42,924 nt of DNA, taken from Chloroflexota bacterium (GTDB lineage: Bacteria; Chloroflexota; UBA6077; FW602-bin22; CADDYW01). The notes under the pieces were generated by a model. That model saw only the letters and a program-made list of their open reading frames with translations, was not told the DNA's origin and ran no database searches. The stretch is taken from positions 1 through 42,924 of the forward strand of contig JADGGD010000009.1 in the NCBI GenBank assembly GCA_019690095.1, given 5' to 3'. The translations under genes were made by a program, and so were the position numbers. Positions 16,768-24,267 of the stretch are shown here, piece by piece (within the stretch, counting starts at the first letter, position 1; every line of letters begins with the position of its first letter).

Positions 16768-17542
16768 TTTTTCCCGCGCGCCGCGCCCGGCCTTCTGGCT
16801 GGTGATCGGCCTCGTTATCGGTAGCGCCGCGGGTGCGGCCCTGTGGCTTGGAGTGCCCCGGCGGTCGCCACCGGACCTGAGCTTGCAGCGCATCAGAGAG
16901 GCTGGCGTTCTCGTGATTGGCATCGATCCGAGCTATCCGCCTTTCGAGGTCGATAATAATGGCCGGCTCGCCGGTTACGACATCGATATTGCACGCGAGG
17001 TGGGACGGCGGCTCGGTGTTCAGGTGCGTTTCGTCACTGTCGACTTCGGCAGTCTGTTCGATGGCCTTGAGGTGCGCAAGTACGACGCAGCTATCGGTGG
17101 CGTGTCGCCGTATCCGGAGTACGCCAACATGCTTGACTACAGTGTTCCGTACTTCGATGACGGTCTCGTCCTGGTGGAGAAGCCCTCTGTTCCGATGCGC
17201 ACTCTTGGCGTCGAGAGCGGCTCCGATGCCGATCTGAACGCGGATGCCCTCCGAGCGCGACTGCCGGGCTATTCCTTCCAGCAGTTCGAGACCCAGGATG
17301 ATGTCCGGGCAGCGCTCGGTCGGGGCACTATCCGCGGTGCCATTGTCGACGCGGCCACGGCGAGCCAGTGGACAAGCACGATGAGTGATCTCGTGGTTCA
17401 CCCGGAGCGCCTGACCAGTGTGCCATTCGTAATCGCCGTTCGGCGTTCCGATCAGGCGCTCCTGAAGGCACTCAATGGAGCGATCCGTGCAATGGAGGCG
17501 GACGGCTCGACCGCCAACCTGGCGCGGGTGTGGCTGCGGTGA
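16751..17542 (+). CDS. membrane-anchored amino-acid-type solute-binding protein (SBP_bac_3)
   Basis: 263 residues. An N-terminal signal anchor ([20 protein letters not shown]) has no lipobox cysteine. It is followed by a type-2 periplasmic binding domain: [35 protein letters not shown], and [20 protein letters not shown]. Family 3 proteins bind polar amino acids for ABC import or act as sensors. No ABC permease or ATPase is adjacent, so it may serve a distant transporter or act as a sensor. It overlaps the glycosyltransferase end by 17 bases and the trmD start by four bases, an unusual operon for either gene. Confidence 0.87.
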   Translation: MSGGIDFSRAPRPAFWLVIGLVIGSAAGAALWLGVPRRSPPDLSLQRIREAGVLVIGIDPSYPPFEVDNNGRLAGYDIDIAREVGRRLGVQVRFVTVDFGSLFDGLEVRKYDAAIGGVSPYPEYANMLDYSVPYFDDGLVLVEKPSVPMRTLGVESGSDADLNADALRARLPGYSFQQFETQDDVRAALGRGTIRGAIVDAATASQWTSTMSDLVVHPERLTSVPFVIAVRRSDQALLKALNGAIRAMEADGSTANLARVWLR

Positions 17543-18330
17543 GCATACGTTTCGACATCCTCACGATCTTCCCCGGCATGTTTCGAGGTCCGCTGGATGA
17601 GAGCATGATTCGCCGTGCCGTGGAGGCCGGTCTGCTTACGATTGAGGTACACGATATCCGTCAGTATGCCACGGATCGGCACCGGACGACTGATGACTAT
17701 CCCTTTGGCGGCGGAGCCGGGATGGTCATGAAGGCGCCCCCCATTGTCGAGGCGGTGGACGATATCCGCGCGCGGGCGACACGCGCGGGATGGCCAGGAC
17801 CGCCGCGGATCATCATTCTGACGCCGGCCGGACGGCGATTCACCCAAGCGGTGGCCGAGGAGCTGGCCCACTGGTCCCACCTGATCCTGATCTGCGGCCA
17901 TTATGAGGGCATCGACGAGCGCGTTCACGAGCACGTGGCGACCGATGAGATCTCAATCGGCGACTATATCCTGACTGGCGGCGAACTCCCGGCGATGGTT
18001 CTGCTGGACGCGGTAGCACGCCTGGTACCGGGCGTTCTGGGTGCGCCTGCATCGCTGGAAGAAGAGTCGATCAGTAGCGGACTGCTGGAATACCCGCAGT
18101 ACACGCGACCGGCGATCTATCGGGGCTGGACGGTCCCGGAGGTGCTCCTGTCGGGCAATCACCAGGCGATCGCACGCTGGCGGCGTGCCCGGGCACTGGA
18201 GCGGACGTTCCGTCGCCGCCCTGATCTGCTCCGGTCGGCCCATCTGACGCGCCAGGATGGCGATCTCCTCTCCGCGCTTGTCGAGTTACCCCCCAGCGCC
18301 TCCGATCCGTCGTATACTGAACAGGGATAG
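17539..18330 (+). CDS. trmD: tRNA (guanine-37-N1)-methyltransferase
   Basis: About 263 residues. TrmD methylates G37 of tRNAs reading CNN codons with S-adenosylmethionine and prevents +1 frameshifting. Hallmarks are [27 protein letters not shown], the knot segments [13 protein letters not shown] and [19 protein letters not shown], and YPQYTRP. GTG 17539 forms a GTGA overlap with the upstream stop and matches the usual TrmD N-terminus; GTG 17530 is an alternative. It is not in the common rpsP-rimM-trmD-rplS order here but follows a solute-binding protein gene. Confidence 0.96.
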   Translation: MSIRFDILTIFPGMFRGPLDESMIRRAVEAGLLTIEVHDIRQYATDRHRTTDDYPFGGGAGMVMKAPPIVEAVDDIRARATRAGWPGPPRIIILTPAGRRFTQAVAEELAHWSHLILICGHYEGIDERVHEHVATDEISIGDYILTGGELPAMVLLDAVARLVPGVLGAPASLEEESISSGLLEYPQYTRPAIYRGWTVPEVLLSGNHQAIARWRRARALERTFRRRPDLLRSAHLTRQDGDLLSALVELPPSASDPSYTEQG

Positions 18331-18395
18331 CTGGCGGTCTGGCAGCGACGGAATGTCCGCGGCCCGCCAGCAATCGGCGGCGCTCGGGGATATTC

Positions 18396-19118
18396 ATGCG
18401 GCGCGCGATGCTCTGGGTTGGCAACGGACTGATTGGGCTCGGTCTGCTGGCGATTGCCACCGCAGTCGGGCTCCGCGTGTACGGCTTCTACGAGCAGAGC
18501 CTGTTCGAGCGCACGACCATCGCCCTCCTCACCCCGATCCCCTCCTCGCCGACGCCGATCCCCTCGCCATCGGCTGTGCCGACCGCCGGGTCGACGCCAG
18601 CGATCTGGCCGACCAATGCGCCGCGCGAGTTCGTCCCGTGGGCAGAGCGATTCTCAGCGACCCCAACGCTGGTGCCGACCGCGACCCCCTGGGAGATCCT
18701 GCCGGCCCGGCGCATCGTCGCGCCGACCATCCATCTTGATGCGCCGGTGGTTGAATCTCCCCTGGTCAACGGACAGTGGCAGATCCCCAAGTTTGCGGCC
18801 GGCCACCTGGAGGGCACAGCTCAGCCGCTCCAGGGGAGCAATGTCGTTCTTGCGGGTCACGTGGAGAGTATCTCCAGCGGCAACGTCTTCGCCAACATCC
18901 ACCGCCTGCGGCCCGGCGACCCGGTTCGCCTGTATACCGCTCGAACGATCGTGTCATATCGAGTGGAGCGGATTCTCACCGTGAGTAATACGGATATTGG
19001 TGTCATTGCCCCTACGCCGCGGGAGACCCTTACCCTGATCACCTGTGCCGGCGCATGGCTTCCTCTCCAACACGATTACAGCGAGCGGACAGTCGTGGTC
19101 GCGACTGGCGAGAAGTAG
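18396..19118 (+). CDS. sortase (class D/E-like transpeptidase)
   Basis: 240 residues: an N-terminal membrane anchor (about 7-30), a Pro/Thr/Ser-rich linker (about 45-105), then a sortase domain. The catalytic triad is visible as His 155 in LAGHVES, Cys 217 in LTLITCAG and Arg 231 in SERTVV. Sortases cleave a C-terminal sorting signal such as LPxTG and attach the protein to peptidoglycan or build pili. No sorting-signal protein is in the window, so the substrate is elsewhere. A TATACT box at 18313-18318 could be its -10, but no matching -35 is seen. Its presence suits a cell with an exposed wall and no outer membrane. Confidence 0.92.
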   Translation: MRRAMLWVGNGLIGLGLLAIATAVGLRVYGFYEQSLFERTTIALLTPIPSSPTPIPSPSAVPTAGSTPAIWPTNAPREFVPWAERFSATPTLVPTATPWEILPARRIVAPTIHLDAPVVESPLVNGQWQIPKFAAGHLEGTAQPLQGSNVVLAGHVESISSGNVFANIHRLRPGDPVRLYTARTIVSYRVERILTVSNTDIGVIAPTPRETLTLITCAGAWLPLQHDYSERTVVVATGEK

Positions 19119-19219
19119 CCTGACGTGCCCTCTCACGTTAGATCTCCCGGCCGGGAGGAGAGAACGCCAAGTAGCTGTCCGCTGGGTGACTGCAGTCGAA
19201 AAACTTGACCATAATTCGT

Positions 19220-19228
19220 GCTATAATA
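19220..19228 (+). promoter_or_regulatory. extended -10 promoter of ftsH
   Basis: TG-C-TATAAT (TATAAT at 19223-19228) is a perfect extended -10 element; a -35 is not evident at proper spacing (TTGACC at 19206 is too close). The leader of about 110 bases that follows contains a CGCCAG/CTGGCG hairpin near 19270. A 14-base palindrome (19144-19157) lies upstream. Confidence 0.55.
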
Positions 19229-19343
19229 CCAGGACTATTCTCACTCTCCGGCCGGCTCTTCTGTGCCGCGCCAGCCGTCGACTGGCGGCGCTCGGACGGG
19301 CATTCGCCGGCCTTCCAGTACCAACCTCGGTGGGGATGAGGGG

Positions 19344-21134
19344 ATGAGAGATCCACGACAATGGCTGTCCGGCCTGACGCGGCGGGCATGGCTCATCGGC
19401 GCGGCCGCCTTCTTCGCTATTTGCCTTGGCACCGCGCTGTTTCTAATGCGGGATACGGCGCCCGCGCCAGCGACCATTCCGATCAGTCAGCTACTCGACC
19501 TCGCCGACCAGCATCAGATCAGGCGGGTGGTCATCGCGGATAACCAGCTCTACGCGACGGCAGTTGATGGACATCAATACCAGGCGACGAAGGAGCCACA
19601 GCAGACAGTGACTGAGCAGCTGCGGCGGGACGGCATCACGGTCGTTGTCGTGGATAGGGGCGGCGGTGCGATTGGCCTGAACTCGCTCATCGCCCTGGTG
19701 CCACTTCTCATCATCCTGGGGATGATCTGGGTCATGCTCCGCCGGGGTGGACCAAACAACCAGGCCATGTCGTTCGGCCGGAGTGGGGCACGCCGGTATG
19801 GCGGCCAGAACGTGACGGTCACCTTTGACGACGTGGCCGGGGTGGACGAGGCCAAGCAAGAACTCGCGGAGATCGTTCAGTTCCTCAAGCACCCAGAGCG
19901 ATTTCGGGCGATGGGGGCGCGGATCCCGAAAGGGGTCCTCCTCGTCGGGCCGCCTGGAACAGGCAAGACCCTTGTGGCGCGTGCCGTGGCGGGCGAGGCC
20001 GGGGTGCCGTTCTTCAGCATCTCCGGCTCGGAGTTCGTCGAGATGTTTGTGGGCGTGGGAGCCAGCCGCGTGCGGGATCTCTTTCGGCAGGCCCGACGTC
20101 ACGCGCCGTGCATCATCTTTATTGATGAGATCGATGCCGTCGGGCGGCAGCGCGGCACCAGCGTCGGCGGCCACGACGAGCGCGAGCAGACGCTGAACCA
20201 GCTCCTGGTTGAGATGGATGGATTCGATCTCCACACGAACATCATCGTGATCGCGGCGACGAACCGTCCAGATGTACTTGATGCGGCGCTTCTCCGCCCC
20301 GGTCGCTTTGACCGGCGAGTGGTTCTGGATCCGCCGGATATCCGCGGGCGCCAGGCGATTCTAGAGGTCCATGCGCGATCGAAGCCCCTGGCACCGGGCG
20401 TGGACCTGGCGGCGATTGCTCAGCAGACAGCAGGCTTCTCCGGGGCCGATCTCGCGAATCTGCTCAACGAGGCGGCAATCCTCGCCGCGCGGGCAAACAA
20501 ACCAGCCATCGGGCGGGAAGAGCTTGAAGAAGGAATCATGCGGGTCGTGGCAGGCCCGGAGCGTCGGAGCCGCGTGGTCAGCGAGTACGAGCGGTCTATC
20601 ATCGCCTACCATGAAGTCGGCCACGCGCTGGTGATGAAGGCACTCCGCCACGCCCTGCCGGTCCAGAAGGTCTCGATCATCTCGCGCGGCCAGGCGCTGG
20701 GGGTCACAGTGCAGGCGCCGCGCGAGGACAGCTACCTGACGAGCCGGGCTCAGCTCAAAGCACGCCTGGCATCACTGCTCGGCGGCCGTGCGGCCGAGGA
20801 GCTCATTTTTGGGGATGTGACAACAGGGGCTCGGCAGGATCTCGAGGCGGTCTCAGACCTGGCCCGACGCATGGTCATTGAGTTCGGCATGAGCGACCTG
20901 GGCATCGTTGCCACCCCCGGTCGTGATGCCAGTCCGCTGAGCGCTGATCTGGCCGCCCAGGTTGACCGCGCGGCGATGCAATTGATTGACGAGGCATTCG
21001 CGACAGCCCGGAGGATCTTATCGGAGCGGCGCGATAAGCTGGTCACGGTCGCCGAGCACCTGAAGAAGGTCGAGACGATGAGCGGCGAGGAACTCGACGC
21101 GCTACTCGGACCGGACTGGACTGTCTGCGACTGA
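19344..21134 (+). CDS. ftsH: ATP-dependent zinc metalloprotease FtsH
   Basis: 596 residues from ATG 19344. Two membrane segments (about 13-33 and 112-130) flank an extracytoplasmic domain. The AAA+ module has Walker A GPPGTGKT (202-209), the pore loop FVEMFVGVG, Walker [12 protein letters not shown], and a second region of homology ending [18 protein letters not shown]. The zinc site HEVGH is at 423-427 in the M41 peptidase domain. FtsH degrades misfolded membrane proteins and regulatory substrates. Start choice: ATG 19344 lies in a G-rich stretch; the frame extends to 19263 without a better start. A GC-rich bidirectional hairpin follows the stop. Confidence 0.97.
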   Translation: MRDPRQWLSGLTRRAWLIGAAAFFAICLGTALFLMRDTAPAPATIPISQLLDLADQHQIRRVVIADNQLYATAVDGHQYQATKEPQQTVTEQLRRDGITVVVVDRGGGAIGLNSLIALVPLLIILGMIWVMLRRGGPNNQAMSFGRSGARRYGGQNVTVTFDDVAGVDEAKQELAEIVQFLKHPERFRAMGARIPKGVLLVGPPGTGKTLVARAVAGEAGVPFFSISGSEFVEMFVGVGASRVRDLFRQARRHAPCIIFIDEIDAVGRQRGTSVGGHDEREQTLNQLLVEMDGFDLHTNIIVIAATNRPDVLDAALLRPGRFDRRVVLDPPDIRGRQAILEVHARSKPLAPGVDLAAIAQQTAGFSGADLANLLNEAAILAARANKPAIGREELEEGIMRVVAGPERRSRVVSEYERSIIAYHEVGHALVMKALRHALPVQKVSIISRGQALGVTVQAPREDSYLTSRAQLKARLASLLGGRAAEELIFGDVTTGARQDLEAVSDLARRMVIEFGMSDLGIVATPGRDASPLSADLAAQVDRAAMQLIDEAFATARRILSERRDKLVTVAEHLKKVETMSGEELDALLGPDWTVCD

Positions 21135-21140
21135 CAGCGC

Positions 21141-21168
21141 AGGGCCCGGGCGAGATGACCCGGGCCCT
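21141..21168. terminator. bidirectional terminator-like hairpin
   Basis: A perfect 10-bp stem (AGGGCCCGGG, loop CGAGATGA, CCCGGGCCCT) between the convergent ends of ftsH and the coiled-coil gene. There is no T-run on either side, so it would rely on stem strength or on factors. Confidence 0.65.
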
Positions 21169-21190
21169 CAGTGGATCCGACACCTATGGA

Positions 21191-21742
21191 TCAGGCAACG
21201 ATGCGCTGGCGGCGAAGGGTTTCAAGCGTATAGCGCACGTCGTCATCGTACTCGCTCTGGCGAAACAAGGCACTCTCAATGTAGTTCGTATAGGCCTGAT
21301 CCCGCCCGGTGCGCTCGGCGATCGCCCGCGCGAGGTACCCTTTGCGCTCGGCAAGCTCCTCATACTGCCGGAGAGGGCCGGCAAGCTCCCGCAGCACCGT
21401 GAGGATGCGCTCACGCAGTTCACCGATCTGTCTGGTTACCTCAGCATGCTCAGCAGACAGCCGCTGAAGGTCGCCGCGCTCGGACTGGCTCTGGAGCGCC
21501 TGGATGCGCTCCTCAAGTTCCTGGATCTCGCGCTTGCGTCGCTCGATCTGGATCGCGTGGTCCTGGACGGTCCGCTGGAGTTGCAGGAGCGCATCAGGGT
21601 GAAGGCGAGGATGGCCGCGCTGTCCTTGAACAAGCGCGAGCTGCCGCTCGAGCTCGGCGTGGCGCCGTTTGAGGTAGATCAGTCCCACTTCGAGCTGAGC
21701 CTTGGTTGACTTCAGAGCAACCAGATTCTCGATCTCTGACAC
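21191..21742 (-). CDS. coiled-coil protein of unknown function
   Basis: About 183 residues on the minus strand, largely heptad-like and charged (EELEERIQALQSQSERG region), with a short non-coiled C-terminus containing RYTLETLRRQRIV. It has no membrane or catalytic motif and I do not recognise a family. Two GTG starts are possible: 21751 and 21742. The latter has AGGCAGGG eight bases upstream, so I chose it. A promoter lies just upstream. It converges on ftsH and diverges from the SRP RNA gene. Confidence 0.7.
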   Translation of the reverse strand: MSEIENLVALKSTKAQLEVGLIYLKRRHAELERQLALVQGQRGHPRLHPDALLQLQRTVQDHAIQIERRKREIQELEERIQALQSQSERGDLQRLSAEHAEVTRQIGELRERILTVLRELAGPLRQYEELAERKGYLARAIAERTGRDQAYTNYIESALFRQSEYDDDVRYTLETLRRQRIVA

Positions 21743-21769
21743 TGGTGTCACCCTGCCTGGATGAGTGCG

Positions 21770-21798
21770 ATTATGCCATGGCCGTCTGTCCGGGACAA
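21770..21798 (-). promoter_or_regulatory. promoter of the minus-strand coiled-coil gene
   Basis: On the minus strand TTGTCC (21798-21793; 4 of 6), a 17-base spacer, then CATAAT (21775-21770; 5 of 6). The predicted start leaves a leader of about 20 bases before GTG 21742. Confidence 0.5.
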
Positions 21799-21847
21799 GT
21801 CAGGTACGTGTGCGAGACGGTGCTACGGCGGTTGCTCGCCCTGCTCC

Positions 21848-21877
21848 TTGACGCCTGCTACAGCAGGCCAGTATGAT
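21848..21877 (+). promoter_or_regulatory. promoter of the SRP RNA gene
   Basis: TTGACG (21848-21853; 5 of 6), an 18-base spacer and TATGAT (21872-21877; 5 of 6), placing the transcript start at about 21884, exactly where the SRP RNA terminal helix begins. Confidence 0.75.
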
Positions 21878-21883
21878 CATCAT

Positions 21884-22155
21884 GGCCGTGCTAGACGGGG
21901 AGCTAGCGGTGCCCTGTACCCGCAATCCGCTCGAGCGGGGTCGAATTCCCGCCCCCGGTCCTGTGCCTGTCGGGACTGTCCACATGGCAGAGGTGCTGAC
22001 GGTTGGGTCCTGCGCGGCAGGAGCCTGCGAACCCCGCCAGGTTCGGAAGAAAGCAACGGTAAGCAGTCCCTCCTGGGTGCCGCAGGGGTGCCTGGCCCGA
22101 GCCGGCTGATGTGGATAAGCCGGGAGGCCTCGATCAAAGGCGGGTGCACGGCCGG
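21884..22155 (+). ncRNA. ffs: signal recognition particle RNA, large bacterial type with Alu-like domain
   Basis: About 270 nt. The ends pair (GGCCGTGC at 21884-21891 with GCACGGCC at 22146-22153). The 5' part GTGCTAGACGGGGAG then GCGGTGCCCTGTACC matches the Alu-domain region of the Bacillus scRNA. The Ffh-binding domain IV has the GGAA tetraloop and conserved internal loop (GTTCGGAAGAAAGCAACGG). The 3' arm contains GTGCCGCAGGGGTGCCTGG. It partners Ffh for co-translational targeting of membrane proteins. The long form with an Alu domain is typical of Firmicutes and a few other groups rather than of the short 4.5S type. Confidence 0.95.
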
Positions 22156-22165
22156 ACGCGAAATC

Positions 22166-22206
22166 AGCACGGGGGAGCCGGCATGGTCTCCCCCGTCGTG
22201 CTTTCG
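22166..22206 (+). terminator. intrinsic terminator of the SRP RNA gene
   Basis: A strong stem pairs GCACGGGGGAG with CTCCCCCGTCGTGC (one bulged base) around a loop of about 11 bases, followed by TTTC. It ends the SRP RNA transcript 30 bases before the rsmA start. Confidence 0.7.
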
Positions 22207-22235
22207 GCGGATTTGCGTAAGACGAGGCAGTCGCG

Positions 22236-23144
22236 GTGCACTCTTCCCCACGGCCAGACCCTGAGCCGCCCATTCCACCGCCGTTTAGCCCGACGGCCGG
22301 TGCGCCGGGGTCCCCCGCTGCCGTTCGCACCCTGCTCCGGTCGCTTGGTCTCCGGCCCCAGAAAGGATTTGGTCAGAACTTCCTGGTCGACGAGGCGATC
22401 CTCAGGCGGATCGTCCATGCGGCAGACCTCCAGCCAGGCGATCTCGTCATCGAGGTCGGGCCGGGGCTAGGGCATCTGACCCGTCACCTGGCGGCTCAGG
22501 CCGGGCAGGTGATCGCGATCGAGATTGATCGCGGGATCGTTCGGGCACTGCGGCGGCTGTTCCAGGAAACCCCAAATGTGGAGATCATCGAGCAGGATGT
22601 CCTGCGGATTCGGCCGGAGGAGCTGGCCGGCGACCGTCCGTATAAAGTCATCGGAAACCTGCCGTACTACATCACGTCGCCTGTTCTGCGCCTCTTCCTG
22701 GAAACTCCCCGCCGTCCATCGCTCATGGTCGTTATGGTCCAGCGGGAGGTCGCCTCACGCATTCTCGCGCGGCCCGGTGATCTGAGCCTGCTAGCGGTCA
22801 GCGTGCAGGCCTACGGTCAGCCGCGCCTGGTAGCCCGCGTCCCGTCGTCGGCGTTCTTCCCTCGCCCGAAAGTCGAGTCCGCCGTTCTTCGGATCGACGT
22901 GTACGATCATCCACGGTTTGACAGCCCGCCGTCGGCATTCTTTCGCGTAGTGGCGGCCGGATTTGCAACGCCGCGCAAACAACTCCATAATGCCCTTGCC
23001 CAGCGAATCTGGATGCCTCCCGACAGTGCTCCAGCAATCCTGCGCGAGGCCGGCATAGACCCGGCCCGGCGGGCGCAAACCCTCACTATTCCCGAATGGG
23101 ATCGCCTGACCAGAATCCTCGTCGAACGCAGGCTGGTTTCGTGA
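22236..23144 (+). CDS. rsmA: 16S rRNA (adenine-1518/1519-N6) dimethyltransferase
   Basis: 302 residues. RsmA/KsgA dimethylates two adenines in the helix-45 loop of 16S rRNA late in 30S assembly. Motifs: QKGFGQNFLVD, the SAM-binding VIEVGPGLGHLTRHL, IAIEID, the catalytic NLPYYITSPVL, and FFPRPKVESAVLRI. A Pro-rich N-terminal extension of about 25 residues precedes the core. Start is GTG 22236; an AGGCAG lies just upstream. The stop overlaps ispE by four bases. Confidence 0.96.
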   Translation: MHSSPRPDPEPPIPPPFSPTAGAPGSPAAVRTLLRSLGLRPQKGFGQNFLVDEAILRRIVHAADLQPGDLVIEVGPGLGHLTRHLAAQAGQVIAIEIDRGIVRALRRLFQETPNVEIIEQDVLRIRPEELAGDRPYKVIGNLPYYITSPVLRLFLETPRRPSLMVVMVQREVASRILARPGDLSLLAVSVQAYGQPRLVARVPSSAFFPRPKVESAVLRIDVYDHPRFDSPPSAFFRVVAAGFATPRKQLHNALAQRIWMPPDSAPAILREAGIDPARRAQTLTIPEWDRLTRILVERRLVS

Positions 23145-24004
23145 GATTAGTGGCATGGGCGCCGGCCAAGGTGAACCTTGGTCTTGAGGTTCTGGGCCGG
23201 CGTTCTGATGGATATCACAATCTGGTCACAATTCTGCAGACGATCAGTCTTGCCGATGAGCTCAGCGTGAGTCAGGCGGAGACTCTCATGCTAGCCTGCG
23301 ATGATCCGTCACTTGCGGTAGCCGAGAACTTGGTTCTTCGGGCAGCGCATCTCCTGCGAGCCCGCACGGGCACAAGCCAGGGCGCGCACCTGGAATTGCG
23401 CAAAGCGATTCCGGTCGGGGCGGGGCTCGGGGGCGGAAGCTCGGACGCCGCCGCCGCGCTCCGCCTGCTCCGCCGCGCGTGGAACCTGGACCTGGATGAT
23501 CGGGCCCTGCAGCGGCTCGCGGGCCACCTGGGCGCGGATGTAGCGTTCTTTTTGCGCGGCGGCACTCAGCTTGCGACTGGCCGCGGGGATGAGCTGGAAC
23601 CCCTCCCCACGCCAGCCCTGTGGATCGTGCTCGTCCCGATCGAAGGAGGAGCCGACAAGACGCGGCGTCTCTACCGGGCCTTGTGCCCGGACGACTGGAG
23701 CGATGGGCGCCGGGTGAGCGCACTGGCGGCACGTCTGCGGTCCGGACAGGGGTGGGAAGAACAGGGGCTTCCGAACGCGTTCGAGCGAGTGGCTCTGGCG
23801 ACATACCCGGTGATCGCTGAGGCCTGGCGCTTGATCCGCGAAGCGGGTGGAGAGCCGGTCCTCTGCGGGGCCGGTCCCTCGGTGATCAGCATCCACCGGG
23901 ACCGAGAACGGGCTGAGCGGATCGCGATGCTCGTTCGATCGTCTGGCTGGAGAGCACTGGTGGTCAGGAGCCTTGGCCCGGGAGACTGGCCGGATGTTCC
24001 TTGA
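23141..24004 (+). CDS. ispE: 4-diphosphocytidyl-2-C-methyl-D-erythritol kinase
   Basis: 287 residues from GTG 23141, which forms a GTGA overlap with the rsmA stop. IspE phosphorylates CDP-ME in the MEP isoprenoid pathway. GHMP-kinase features: APAKVNLGLEVLGRRSDGYHNL, the ATP-binding PVGAGLGGGSSDAAAALR, HLGADVAFFLRGGTQLATGRG, and near the end GGEPVLCGAGPSVIS. The rsmA-ispE pairing is common in many bacteria. The frame is open to 23096, but that would overlap rsmA in another frame. Confidence 0.95.
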   Translation: MRLVAWAPAKVNLGLEVLGRRSDGYHNLVTILQTISLADELSVSQAETLMLACDDPSLAVAENLVLRAAHLLRARTGTSQGAHLELRKAIPVGAGLGGGSSDAAAALRLLRRAWNLDLDDRALQRLAGHLGADVAFFLRGGTQLATGRGDELEPLPTPALWIVLVPIEGGADKTRRLYRALCPDDWSDGRRVSALAARLRSGQGWEEQGLPNAFERVALATYPVIAEAWRLIREAGGEPVLCGAGPSVISIHRDRERAERIAMLVRSSGWRALVVRSLGPGDWPDVP

Positions 24005-24030
24005 CGAGTACCTACGGATGGGTGTAATAT
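24001..24030 (+). promoter_or_regulatory. promoter of the glmU leader transcript
   Basis: TTGACG (24001-24006; 5 of 6) overlaps the ispE stop. After 18 bases comes TAATAT (24025-24030) preceded by TG; an overlapping TATTAT at 24028-24033 is the alternative -10. Transcription would begin near 24037-24040, giving a 5' leader of roughly 230 bases before glmU. Confidence 0.55.
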
Positions 24031-24039
24031 TATATGTCG

Positions 24040-24254
24040 ATATCGCGCAAGGCGGTTCACCGCCGCGTGCGATGGGTCTGACCGAGCCAGGGCTTGTGAA
24101 AGCTGGCTGTCACTGCGGTTCGGACCGGCGGTACCTGCCGGGTGGCCGAGCAGTCTGGAGCATGTAAGAGACGGGTGTGATCCCCCTGCGGCCAGGGATT
24201 CTGGCCGGCTCATCCGCCGGTCAGGAGGGCCGGGGTGGGTCGCACCCGTTTTTC
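24040..24254 (+). ncRNA. structured leader RNA or attenuator upstream of glmU, family not recognised
   Basis: The gap between ispE and glmU holds no ORF I believe. It does hold many hairpins: 24044-24069 (stem GGCGG/CCGCC with CGCGC/GCGTG), 24086-24107 with a GTGA (GNRA-type) tetraloop, 24109-24156 closed by ACTGC/GCAGT, and 24189-24207 with a perfect 7-bp stem (CGGCCAG/CTGGCCG). A helix TGACC-GAGCC (24079-24088) can pair with GGCTC...GGTCA (24207-24223); it partly excludes two of these hairpins. GTGCGA (24067-24072) can pair with TCGCAC (24240-24245), inside the terminator hairpin that follows. This looks like a transcription attenuator or riboswitch-like control of glmU. I compared it by eye with glmS ribozyme, T-box, FMN, cobalamin and 6S patterns and found no convincing match. 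Confidence 0.55.
24231..24254 (+). terminator. intrinsic terminator in the glmU leader
   Basis: GGGTG (24233-24237) pairs with CACCC (24243-24247) around a 5-base loop, followed by five T (24249-24253). It lies only a few bases before the GGGGGAGG ribosome-binding site of glmU, the classical position of an attenuator. Its 3' arm can instead pair with 24067-24072. Confidence 0.65.
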
Positions 24255-24267
24255 GTCGGGGGAGGTT

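Noticed and set aside
15652-16923. 423-residue minus-strand frame antisense to the GT4 gene
   Set aside because: Mirror frame of a well-supported glycosyltransferase; no motif.
21155-21709. 184-residue plus-strand frame opposite the coiled-coil gene
   Set aside because: Leu/Ala-rich antisense image of a coiled coil; the minus strand has promoter, ribosome-binding site and charged heptads.
24150-24200. tRNA-Leu/Ser-like segment (GGTGGCCGAG) in the glmU leader
   Set aside because: The acceptor, anticodon and T-arms do not form, so it is not a tRNA.
24040-24254. FMN riboswitch or T-box in the glmU leader
   Set aside because: ACCGGCGGTA at 24124-24133 recalls the FMN element and GGGTG resembles a T-box piece, but the rest of each consensus is missing and glmU is not a riboflavin or aminoacyl gene.
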